From the NCBI GenBank assembly GCA_900772845.1, contig CAAGSD010000085.1:1-7861 (forward strand): 7,861 bases of DNA, in the 5' to 3' direction. This stretch comes from Lachnospiraceae bacterium. GTDB taxonomy: Bacteria > Bacillota > Clostridia > Lachnospirales > Lachnospiraceae. Shown here one piece after another: positions 1 through 6,011 of this stretch. The translations under genes and the position numbers were made by a program. Below the pieces are notes generated by a model that saw only the letters and a program-made list of their open reading frames with translations, had not been told where the DNA came from and did not search any database. Each line of letters begins with the position of its first letter. Position 1 is the first letter of the stretch.

Positions 1-179
1 GCCAATCGTAATTACCAGATGTTTCATGCTCTTCCCTCTCACACTCAAATTTTATTTATAAAGATGTTAGGGTCAAAAAGTCGTTCGTGCCTGCACGATA
101 AGACTTTTGACTCTAACATCTTTATAAAAATTTGAGTGTGAGAGGGAAGAGCATGAAACATCTGGTAATTACGATTGGC
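1..179. repeat. Long inverted repeat at window start (imperfect core, perfect outer arms)
   Basis: Positions 1-53 are the exact reverse complement of 127-179. The arms continue inward imperfectly. There is a 3-nt insertion at 54-56; 57-70 matches 113-126; a G/A difference follows at 71; there is one extra A in the 75-79 run and a small difference near 83-85. The centre is CGTGC-CT-GCACG (86-97). The right arm contains the Shine-Dalgarno site and first nine codons of the kinase-like gene (153-179), so the left arm carries the same start on the minus strand (ATG at 27-25). The repeat runs off the window edge. A natural imperfect hairpin at about 57-126 with an artificial fold-back copy beyond it fits best. 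A real divergent gene copy is the alternative. Confidence 0.95.
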
Positions 180-773
180 TGCGAATATGGAGCCAAGGGC
201 AATGCCATCGGTAAGAAGATCGCACAGGATCTGGGGATTAAGTTTTATGACCGCGATCTTGTGGATGAGATCATCAAAGAGGTAGGCATCCCTACAGACA
301 TTATGGACAGAGTAGAGGAAGGTGGAACCATCGCAGGTAAGGGCGCACAGGGTGATGTGAGAGGTTCTTTTTCCAAATATGCGGATCTGACAGACCGCGC
401 CATTCATGTACAGAAGCAGATTATCCGGAAGTTGGCTCAGAAAGAAGCCTGCGTGATCATCGGACGGTCTGCAGATTATATTCTGAAAGATACAGAAGGA
501 ATCCAGCTGGTGAGAGCATTTATTTATGCACCTAATGATGTTCGTGTCCACAACATTATGGAAAGTCATAATCTCTCGGAAAAGGATGCAAAGCTTCTGT
601 TGGATGAGAAGGATAAACGTTATCATAAGAGACATCTGGCACTGACAGGAAGTAACCGCGGTGACAGACATAACAGGGATATTCTTATTAACAGTGATTT
701 TCTGGGAATTCAGGGAACAGCAGAATATCTGGAAGACCTGATCGCAAAAAAATACGGAAAAAAGGAGGCCTGA
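153..773 (+). CDS. Cytidylate kinase-like family protein (PF13189 type)
   Basis: A 206-residue soluble protein with a P-loop kinase fold; the substrate is unknown. The start at 153 is chosen because AGAGGGAAG lies just upstream; an in-frame TTG at 132 has no such site. The N-terminus reads as strand-loop-helix (ITIGCEYGAKGNAIGKKIA, residues 6-24). It aligns with the Cmk P-loop, but the usual GKG-T is replaced by AKGNA, a departure I recall as normal in this family. Other family-like blocks are FYDRDLVDE (31-39), VIIGRSADYIL (101-111), FIYAPNDVRV (123-132) and an Arg/Lys-rich lid (KDKRYHKRH, 153-161). It lacks the look of a housekeeping Cmk. Only 3 nt separate it from the permease gene, whose ribosome site (761-768) lies inside this gene's end, so translation is probably coupled. 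Family call is good; a role in nucleotide metabolism is not established. Confidence 0.88.
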   Translation: MKHLVITIGCEYGAKGNAIGKKIAQDLGIKFYDRDLVDEIIKEVGIPTDIMDRVEEGGTIAGKGAQGDVRGSFSKYADLTDRAIHVQKQIIRKLAQKEACVIIGRSADYILKDTEGIQLVRAFIYAPNDVRVHNIMESHNLSEKDAKLLLDEKDKRYHKRHLALTGSNRGDRHNRDILINSDFLGIQGTAEYLEDLIAKKYGKKEA

Positions 774-776
774 CCT

Positions 777-2297
777 ATGGAACAGAAAACATCTGAATTT
801 GACAAAGTACTTGGTGCATGGGACATACTTGTAATTGCATTTGGCGCCATGATCGGCTGGGGCTGGGTAGTTTCTTCAGGTAACTGGATTGAATCCGGTG
901 GTGTGCTTGGTGCAGCTATTGCATTTGCAATCGGTGGAATCATGATCTTCTTCGTAGGTCTGACTTACGCAGAGCTTACAGCAGCCATGCCTCAGTGTGG
1001 TGGTGAGCACGTATTCAGCTACAGGGCAATGGGTTCTACAGGTTCTTTTATCTGTACCTGGGCGATCATTCTTGGATATGTAAGTGTTGCCTGCTTTGAG
1101 GCATGCGCATTTCCCACAATCATCACTTATCTGTGGCCGGGGTTCCTGAAAGGATATCTCTATACAGTTGCAGGCTTTGATGTTTATGCATCCTGGCTGA
1201 TCGTGGCGATCGTGATTGCTTTTCTTATTATGATAATTAACATTAATGGAGCAAAAACTGCAGCAGTTCTGCAGACTGTTCTTACCTGTATTATCGGCGG
1301 TGCCGGAATTATTCTGATCGTGGCTTCTGTGGTTACAGGAAGTGTGGATAATCTTCAGGGACAGATGTTTGTTGGAAACGGTACCGGCGAAGCAATGAAA
1401 AGTATTATTAAGGTTGCGGTTATCACTCCGTTTTTCTTTATTGGTTTTGACGTTATCCCACAGGCAGCAGAGGAAATCAATGTTCCGCTGAAAAAAATCG
1501 GTAAAATGATGATCCTCTCTGTTGTGCTGGCAGTTGTATTTTACTCACTGGTTATTCTTGCAGTAGGTTATATCCTGAATCCGGCAGAGATCATTGAGTC
1601 TCAGCAGGGAACAGGACTTGTAACAGCAGATGCCATGGCCAAGGCTTTCGGGACAAAGGTTATGGCCAAGGTTATCATTGTAGGTGGAATGTGTGGTATT
1701 ATTACATCCTGGAACTCCTTCCTCCTTGGCGGTTCCCGTGCCATGTACTCTATGGCAGAATCCTACATGATTCCTCCGTTTTTTGCAAAGCTTCATCCGA
1801 AGCACAAAACTCCGGTTAATTCTCTGTATCTGATCGGTGCCCTGACTATGCTGGCTCCTTTTGCAGGAAGAACAATGATGGTCTGGATCTGTGATGCAGG
1901 TAACTTCGGATGCTGCCTTGCATACTGCATGGTCTCTATCTCTTTCCTGATCCTTCGTAAAAAGGAACCGGATATGGCAAGACCTTACAAAGTAGGTCAC
2001 TACAAATTTGTAGGCTTTATGGCAGTAGTTATGTCAGGGCTGATGCTTCTGGTTTACTGTATTCCGGGTTCCGGTGGAAGTCTGGTATTTCAGGAATGGA
2101 TTATGGTAGGCGGCTGGAGCTTACTTGGAGTTGTATTTTATGCAATCTGTAAACGTAAATATAAAGAAGACTTTGGTAAACTTATTGAGCTGATCTCTGA
2201 TGAGGATGCAGCAAGTCTTATGCCGGAGGCTGATGATGAAGAGCTTGATGTGGTAATCGATGCGGCCATTGACAGGGTGCTTTCCTCTATGGCATAA
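777..2297 (+). CDS. APC-superfamily amino acid/amine permease
   Basis: A 506-residue integral membrane protein of the amino acid-polyamine-organocation superfamily, with about 12 hydrophobic segments. Family landmarks are the broken first helix (FGAMIGWGW, residues 22-30, in place of the usual GAxIGxGIF), AELTAAMPQCGGEHVFSYRAMG (the conserved loop at 65-86), FFFIGFDVIPQAAEEINVP (the sixth-helix block, 219-237) and GGSRAMYSMAE (318-328) followed by FFAKLHPKHKTPV (335-347). The tail after about residue 458 is cytoplasmic and very acidic (SDEDAAS, EADDEELD). The start is supported by AAAGGAGG at 761-768, 8 nt from ATG. The substrate cannot be read from sequence; an amino acid or amine imported or exchanged by cation symport is the family expectation. 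The iron-type dehydrogenase gene follows after 54 nt with no terminator between, so the substrate or a product may feed an aldehyde/alcohol step (inference). Confidence 0.93.
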   Translation: MEQKTSEFDKVLGAWDILVIAFGAMIGWGWVVSSGNWIESGGVLGAAIAFAIGGIMIFFVGLTYAELTAAMPQCGGEHVFSYRAMGSTGSFICTWAIILGYVSVACFEACAFPTIITYLWPGFLKGYLYTVAGFDVYASWLIVAIVIAFLIMIININGAKTAAVLQTVLTCIIGGAGIILIVASVVTGSVDNLQGQMFVGNGTGEAMKSIIKVAVITPFFFIGFDVIPQAAEEINVPLKKIGKMMILSVVLAVVFYSLVILAVGYILNPAEIIESQQGTGLVTADAMAKAFGTKVMAKVIIVGGMCGIITSWNSFLLGGSRAMYSMAESYMIPPFFAKLHPKHKTPVNSLYLIGALTMLAPFAGRTMMVWICDAGNFGCCLAYCMVSISFLILRKKEPDMARPYKVGHYKFVGFMAVVMSGLMLLVYCIPGSGGSLVFQEWIMVGGWSLLGVVFYAICKRKYKEDFGKLIELISDEDAASLMPEADDEELDVVIDAAIDRVLSSMA

Positions 2298-2351
2298 AGC
2301 TATAAACCACATGGCAATTATGGAAAAATATAGGAAAAGAGGCAGAAATTA

Positions 2352-3536
2352 ATGAATCCATTTGAATTTTTTATTCCTCAGAATATTACAGTCGGTGCAG
2401 GTACTCTGGCAAAGCTTCCGGAATGTGCCAAAAAGCTTGGAGGTTCTCATGCAATGCTGATCTCCGGACCAACTCTCCGGAAAATGGGAGTTGTGGATAA
2501 GGCGGCAGATTATCTGAAAGACGCCGGAATGGCAGTGGATATTTTTACAGATGTAGAAGCAAACCCATCTGTTACCACAGTAGAAAAAGCGACAGAAGCG
2601 TATAAGGAATCCGGTGCAGATTTCATCGTTGCGTTGGGCGGTGGTTCTCCTATGGATGTGGCAAAAGCAGTGGGAGTTACGGCTAAATATGGCGGAAGCA
2701 TTACAGAATATGAGGGAGCGCATAAGGTTCCCGGAAAAATTGTTCCGCTGATCGCAATCCCGACTACAGCGGGAACCGGCTCAGAGGTTACGGCATTTTC
2801 TGTTATCACTGACCACAGCAGAGATTATAAGCTGACTGTATTCAGTTATGAACTTCTTCCTGCATATGCGATCCTGGATCCTGAGCTTCTCACCTCTGCT
2901 CCGGCATCTGTGGCAGCAGCATGCGGAATCGATGCATTTATCCATGCGGAGGAGGCTTATGTTTCCACAGCTGCGTCTCCGTTTTCTGACGCAATGGCAG
3001 AGAAAGCAATGGAGCTGATTGGTGGAAATATCCGTCGTTTTGTGGCAAGACGTACAGATCTGGAGGCAGCAGAAGCAATGCTTACAGGCTCTCTCTTTGC
3101 AGGAATCGCCTTTTCCTTTGCAAGACTTGGAAATGTCCATGCAATGAGCCATCCGGTAAGTGCTTTCTTTAATGTGGCACATGGAGTGGCAAATGCAGTT
3201 CTTCTCCCTGTAATTGCAGAATATAATGCGTTGGCAGATCATGGCAGATATCTGAAGATTTATAATTATATCATTCCGATCCCTGCATATGAGGATGAAT
3301 TCGAACCACTGATGCTGGTGGATGCCATCAGGGAATTAAACGAAGATATCGGAATCCCGGAAGACCTGACCACAGCCATCCGTCAGGCAAAGAAGGGAGA
3401 AGAGATTTCTGATGAGGAGATTGAAAGCAAGATTGATGCCATGGCAGATGACGCCATGAAGAGCGGAAATATTGCAGTAAATCCAAGATCCTCCAGGAAG
3501 CAGGATATTGTGGAACTGTATTATAAGGCTTTATAA
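2352..3536 (+). CDS. Iron-containing (group III) alcohol dehydrogenase
   Basis: A 394-residue cytoplasmic NAD(P)-dependent oxidoreductase of the FucO/AdhB/DhaT family, which interconverts aldehydes or ketones and alcohols. The nucleotide-binding half has ALGGGSPMDVAKAV (residues 94-107) and IPTTAGTGSEVTAFSV (136-151). The metal site is complete: D194 and H198 in GIDAFIHAEEAYVS, H263 in NVHAMSHP and H277 in AHGVANAVLLP, with the spacing found in FucO. H267 is also present. Length is normal. ATG at 2352 has AGAGG at 2338-2342, 9 nt away. It is the last gene of the probable three-gene operon and is followed by a nested stem with T7. The residues around the substrate pocket do not let me name 1,2-propanediol, butanol or ethanol as substrate; no microcompartment genes are in the window, which weakens a propanediol/ethanolamine reading. 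Confidence 0.95.
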   Translation: MNPFEFFIPQNITVGAGTLAKLPECAKKLGGSHAMLISGPTLRKMGVVDKAADYLKDAGMAVDIFTDVEANPSVTTVEKATEAYKESGADFIVALGGGSPMDVAKAVGVTAKYGGSITEYEGAHKVPGKIVPLIAIPTTAGTGSEVTAFSVITDHSRDYKLTVFSYELLPAYAILDPELLTSAPASVAAACGIDAFIHAEEAYVSTAASPFSDAMAEKAMELIGGNIRRFVARRTDLEAAEAMLTGSLFAGIAFSFARLGNVHAMSHPVSAFFNVAHGVANAVLLPVIAEYNALADHGRYLKIYNYIIPIPAYEDEFEPLMLVDAIRELNEDIGIPEDLTTAIRQAKKGEEISDEEIESKIDAMADDAMKSGNIAVNPRSSRKQDIVELYYKAL

Positions 3537-3622
3537 TTTATAAGATCAGATAAAGAGTAATGCAGTATTTTATGTAATTGCTACAGGTAGGATATGGATT
3601 AAAAATATCTGTTATTATAAAA

Positions 3623-3708
3623 AACGTGCAGAAACATTAAAGTCGACAGATAACTTCAGGCTTGAAGATTTGTCCCGATTTTAAAATGTATCTGCACGTT
3701 ATTTTTTT
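3623..3708 (+). terminator. Long nested stem with T7 after the dehydrogenase gene
   Basis: AACGTGCAGA at 3623-3632 pairs perfectly with TCTGCACGTT at 3691-3700 and is followed by T7 at 3702-3708, giving a rho-independent terminator signature. Inside lie further nested pairings: ACATT (3634-3638) with AATGT (3685-3689), TCG+ACA (3643-3648) with TGT..CGA (3671-3678), and a CTTCA/TGAAG tetraloop hairpin (3654-3667). The outer stem is also preceded by A6 (3619-3624), so it could work on the minus strand. The interior is longer than a simple terminator needs, so the element could instead be the 3' part of a small structured RNA. Confidence 0.75.
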
Positions 3709-3729
3709 GAGAAATTTCTATTATATAAC

Positions 3730-3758
3730 TTGCCTGATAGAAAGAAAGACTATATAGT
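3730..3758 (+). promoter_or_regulatory. Predicted SigA promoter for rnhA
   Basis: TTGCCT at 3730-3735 is separated by 17 nt from TATAGT at 3753-3758. Transcription would begin near 3765 and give a leader of roughly 43 nt before the AGGAGG site and ATG at 3808. The preceding terminator at 3623-3708 supports independent transcription of rnhA. Confidence 0.55.
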
Positions 3759-3807
3759 ATTATAGCAAAGTAATGTGAGTCAAAATATTGATCGTTCAGG
3801 AGGATTT

Positions 3808-4464
3808 ATGGCAAAGAAGAAAATATATGCAGTGCGCAAAGGACATAAAACAGGGATTTTTGCTACATGGGCGGAGTGCCAGAAGGCAGTGAGCGGATAT
3901 TCAGGTGCAGAGTTTCGGGGATTTACAGAGAAAGAGGAAGCACTGGCTTTTCTGAACATGGAGACATCAGGAAATGTATCCGGTGATAAAGCGAAAGAAG
4001 CGGCAGGAATCGTAGAAGTACCTGAAAATATGGTCATTGCTTATGTAGACGGAAGTTTCGAGAAAAGCATTGGCAGATATGCCTTTGGCTGTGTGATCCT
4101 TACACCGGATGGACAGGAAATCCGTAAATCCGGCAGCGGCAGTGATTCTGCAGGAGTCGCGATCCGAAATGTGGCAGGAGAGATGCTTGGTTCCATGACT
4201 GCAGTAAACTGGGCCATAGAAAACAAATATCCGGCTGTGGAAATCCGCTATGATTATGAAGGTGTAGAGAAGTGGGTAACAGGTGTGTGGAGAGCCAAAA
4301 CACCTCTGACCAGCAAATATGCTGCTCATATGCAGGAAGCAGGGAAGAAAGTAAAAATATCCTTCTGCAAAATAGCAGCTCATACAGGTAATCATTATAA
4401 TGAAGAGGCAGATCAGCTGGCTAAGAGTGCATTGCTTAAAACGGATGAAGAAGTACGGATATAA
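3808..4464 (+). CDS. rnhA: Ribonuclease H with N-terminal viroplasmin (hybrid-binding) domain
   Basis: A 218-residue cytoplasmic enzyme that cuts the RNA strand of RNA-DNA hybrids (R-loops, primers). Residues 2-49 form the viroplasmin/hybrid-binding domain (KIYAVRKGHKTGIF, W21, YSGAEFRGF). A linker of about 22 residues leads to the RNase HI domain at 74-209. The catalytic residues are all visible: D81 in YVDGS, E125 in NVAGEMLG, D149 in RYDYEG and D202 in EEADQLAK. H192 lies ten residues before D202, as His124 does before Asp134 in E. coli RNase HI. ATG at 3808 is chosen because the family N-terminus begins there and AGGAGG sits at 3798-3803, although the 4-nt spacing is short; an in-frame GTG at 3775 has no ribosome site. 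The gene appears monocistronic, between its own promoter and the terminator at 4565-4650. Confidence 0.96.
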   Translation: MAKKKIYAVRKGHKTGIFATWAECQKAVSGYSGAEFRGFTEKEEALAFLNMETSGNVSGDKAKEAAGIVEVPENMVIAYVDGSFEKSIGRYAFGCVILTPDGQEIRKSGSGSDSAGVAIRNVAGEMLGSMTAVNWAIENKYPAVEIRYDYEGVEKWVTGVWRAKTPLTSKYAAHMQEAGKKVKISFCKIAAHTGNHYNEEADQLAKSALLKTDEEVRI

Positions 4465-4588
4465 AAATCTTATCACTGAAAGGCGATTTCCAAAGGGCTG
4501 AAAAATTTATGTGGATGACAATTTGAGTGATCCGAAGGAAAATCAATATACGGAAGTGGAAAATAAAAAACAGCTGTGTTACCATTGA
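4445..4588 (+). pseudogene. Possible decayed small reading frame downstream of rnhA
   Basis: In the +1 frame relative to rnhA, ATG at 4445 opens MKKYGYKNLITERRFPKG, which meets TGA at 4499-4501. The same frame then stays open for 28 more codons, beginning KIYVDDNLSDPKE, to TGA at 4586-4588 inside the terminator stem. The composition is protein-like and rich in charged residues, but I see no clear ribosome site and recognise no family. It may be a gene fragment with one stop mutation, or chance in a short stretch. Confidence 0.15.
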
Positions 4589-4650
4589 AACTGTTAACTG
4601 AAATTTTTATCAAGTAACAGTTTCAATTGACAGGTAACGCAGCTGTTTTT
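4565..4650. terminator. Bidirectional intrinsic terminator between convergent genes
   Basis: A6 at 4565-4570 and CAGCTGTGTTACC (4571-4583) pair with GGTAACGCAGCTG (4633-4645) and T5 at 4646-4650, with one G-T wobble. The stem continues with ATTGAAACTGTTA (4584-4596) against TAACAGTTTCAAT (4615-4627). A 5-nt bulge lies at 4628-4632 and an 18-nt loop at 4597-4614. T runs on both strands let it end both rnhA (plus) and the membrane protein gene (minus). The minus gene's stop codon is only 2 nt from the stem base. Confidence 0.92.
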
Positions 4651-4652
4651 GC

Positions 4653-5744
4653 TTATGAAAGTGTCATATCCCCGTCTTTCACCCATCCAAGCTTACGGAT
4701 AAACATGTTGATGAGCGGACACAGGATTGCAGGCAGGATAAAGGAAATCAGCAAGAGTCCGGCCCAATCCCAGCCTGTGACTGCTGTTTTTGTTCCTGCG
4801 GCGATATCATTCATCCATCCGGTGTAGACACCAATCTGTCCTACGAAACCACAGGTACCCATACCGGAAGAAACCGGAGTACCGTTCATCTGAAGTTTGA
4901 ACAGACAGGTTGCAATAGGTCCGGTGATGGCAGAAGTAAGGATCGGTGCGATCCAGATGCGCGGATTTTTTACGATATTTCCCATCTGGAGCATGGATGT
5001 TCCGATTCCCTGAGAAACAAGACCACCCCATTTATTTTCGCGGAAGGACATTACTGCAAAACCTACCATCTGTGCACAGCAGCCTGCTACAGCAGCTCCT
5101 CCGGCAAGCCCGGTAAGGCCAAGCGCAGCACAGATTGCGGCAGATGAGATAGGAAGTGTCAGTGCAATACCCACAAATACAGAAACAAGGATTCCCATCA
5201 GGAACGGCTGCAGGTTGGTTGCCCACATAATAATATTTCCCACTTTCATTGCTGCACTTCCAAGTGCCGGAGCCCACCATGCGGACAGGGCAACACCTAC
5301 ACCGATCGTGACAAGTGGAGTGACCAGAATATCAATTTTGGTTTCCTTAGATACTGCTTTTCCGATTTCGGAAGCGAAGATGGCAACAAATAATACAGCC
5401 AGTGGTCCGCCTGCACCGCCTAATGCGTTGGATGCAAAGCCAACAGTGATCAGTGAAAACAATACCAACGGCGGACAATGCAGCGCATAGCCGATGGCAA
5501 CAGCCATGGCAGGACCACTCATTGCAGATGCCAGAGAGCCTACGGTATACTGGGTGTCGTTTACAGTTGCCACAGCAGTGGTCAGAAATGAAATATGAAA
5601 CTGTGTTCCAAGTGTGTTGATGATCGTGCCGATCAGCAGGGAGCAGAAAAGCCCCTGCGCCATGGCACCAAGGGCATCGATTCCATAACGTTTTATGGAG
5701 ATCTCGATGTCTTTGCGTCTGAGAAATGCTTTTAACTTTTCCAT
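4653..5744 (-). CDS. PTS_EIIC_2 / PfoR-like multi-spanning membrane protein
   Basis: A 363-residue polytopic membrane protein of the PF13303 type, commonly annotated 'PTS sugar transporter subunit IIC' and related to Clostridium perfringens PfoR. A short basic cytoplasmic start (residues 1-20) is followed by about eight to ten hydrophobic, Gly/Ala-rich segments. Landmark stretches are YGIDALGAMAQGLFCSLLIGTI (from residue 20), GSLASAMSGPAMAVAIGYAL (69-88), SNALGGAGGPLAV (105-117), ITGPIATCLFKLQMN (273-287) and SSGMGTCGFVGQIGVY (292-307). No EIIA or EIIB domain or neighbouring PTS gene is present, so sugar phosphotransfer is not supported here; substrate and role are unknown. ATG is at 5744-5742 on the minus strand, with AGGAG at 5759-5755, 10 nt away. 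It is monocistronic, with a promoter and operator-like palindrome upstream and the shared terminator downstream. Confidence 0.88.
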   Translation of the reverse strand: MEKLKAFLRRKDIEISIKRYGIDALGAMAQGLFCSLLIGTIINTLGTQFHISFLTTAVATVNDTQYTVGSLASAMSGPAMAVAIGYALHCPPLVLFSLITVGFASNALGGAGGPLAVLFVAIFASEIGKAVSKETKIDILVTPLVTIGVGVALSAWWAPALGSAAMKVGNIIMWATNLQPFLMGILVSVFVGIALTLPISSAAICAALGLTGLAGGAAVAGCCAQMVGFAVMSFRENKWGGLVSQGIGTSMLQMGNIVKNPRIWIAPILTSAITGPIATCLFKLQMNGTPVSSGMGTCGFVGQIGVYTGWMNDIAAGTKTAVTGWDWAGLLLISFILPAILCPLINMFIRKLGWVKDGDMTLS

Positions 5745-5770
5745 AGATTATTTTCTCCTGTTTTTATTAT

Positions 5771-5800
5771 GTATAGAAGGGTGTATATACACCTATATAC
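5771..5800. promoter_or_regulatory. Operator-like palindrome in the leader of the PTS_EIIC_2-like gene
   Basis: GGTGTATATACACC at 5780-5793 is a perfect 14-bp palindrome. TATATAC occurs at 5784-5790 and again at 5794-5800, one helical turn apart, and GTATA lies at 5771-5775. The site starts about 10 nt downstream of the predicted minus-strand -10 box (5810-5815), overlapping the likely transcription start and early leader, where a repressor would block transcription. The regulator is not in the window; a GntR- or TetR-type factor is only a guess. Confidence 0.55.
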
Positions 5801-5809
5801 GTTTTTCTC

Positions 5810-5838
5810 ATTATAGTCACATTCACGGAGTAAATCAA
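5810..5838 (-). promoter_or_regulatory. Strong predicted SigA promoter for the PTS_EIIC_2-like gene
   Basis: On the minus strand TTGATT (5838-5833) is followed after exactly 17 nt by a perfect TATAAT (5815-5810). Transcription should start near 5803, giving a leader of about 58 nt that contains the palindromic site and the AGGAG ribosome site. The match is close to consensus. Confidence 0.8.
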
Positions 5839-5858
5839 GTAGTTTTGTAACTGTTCAC

Positions 5859-5901
5859 ACACCACTATCCCGCGAGGTGTTTTGGCATGAATATGCCAAA
5901 A
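5859..5901. repeat. Paired hairpins between the divergent promoters
   Basis: ACACC (5859-5863) pairs with GGTGT (5876-5880) around a 12-nt loop. Directly adjoining, and sharing one base, TTTTGGCAT (5880-5888) pairs perfectly with ATGCCAAAA (5893-5901) around GAAT. No T run follows on either strand, so it is not a standard terminator. It lies upstream of both divergent promoters. I suspect a dispersed intergenic repeat of Lachnospiraceae or a regulator site, but cannot test copy number here. Confidence 0.55.
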
Positions 5902-5951
5902 TCACAAGACATACAAGCCAAAATATTGGAAAACAATTTGCAGAAAGAATA

Positions 5952-5980
5952 TTGTAAAGTATTTTACTGTCTGATATGAT
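5952..5980 (+). promoter_or_regulatory. Predicted extended -10 promoter for the YczE-like gene
   Basis: TTGTAA at 5952-5957 is separated by 17 nt from TATGAT at 5975-5980, which is preceded by TGA (extended -10). Transcription would begin near 5987, with a leader of about 25 nt to ATG at 6012. This excludes the in-frame ATG at 5976, which lies inside the -10 box. Confidence 0.72.
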
Positions 5981-6011
5981 AGAAAGAGTTAATTTTATGG
6001 AGGAAAAAGAG

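Noticed and set aside
132..152. TTG at 132 as start of the kinase-like gene
   Set aside because: No ribosome site precedes it, whereas ATG at 153 has AGAGGGAAG in place and the family N-terminus begins there.
1..179. Covalently closed hairpin telomere of a linear replicon
   Set aside because: Reading through such a telomere gives a palindrome that is perfect to its centre. Here the centre is imperfect and the outer arms perfect, the opposite pattern, and no protelomerase gene is seen.
45..671. Minus-strand open frame overlapping the kinase-like gene
   Set aside because: It lies almost entirely antisense to a gene with clear family motifs, and its protein is Cys/His-rich shadow sequence without a ribosome site.
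3578..3618. Promoter for a small RNA ahead of the structured terminator
   Set aside because: TTGCTA at 3578 has no properly spaced -10 box, and TATTAT at 3613 has no credible -35, so an independent start is not supported.
5976..6011. Earlier ATGs (5976, 5997) for the YczE-like gene
   Set aside because: 5976 is inside the predicted -10 box and 5997 overlaps the GGAGG site that serves ATG 6012.
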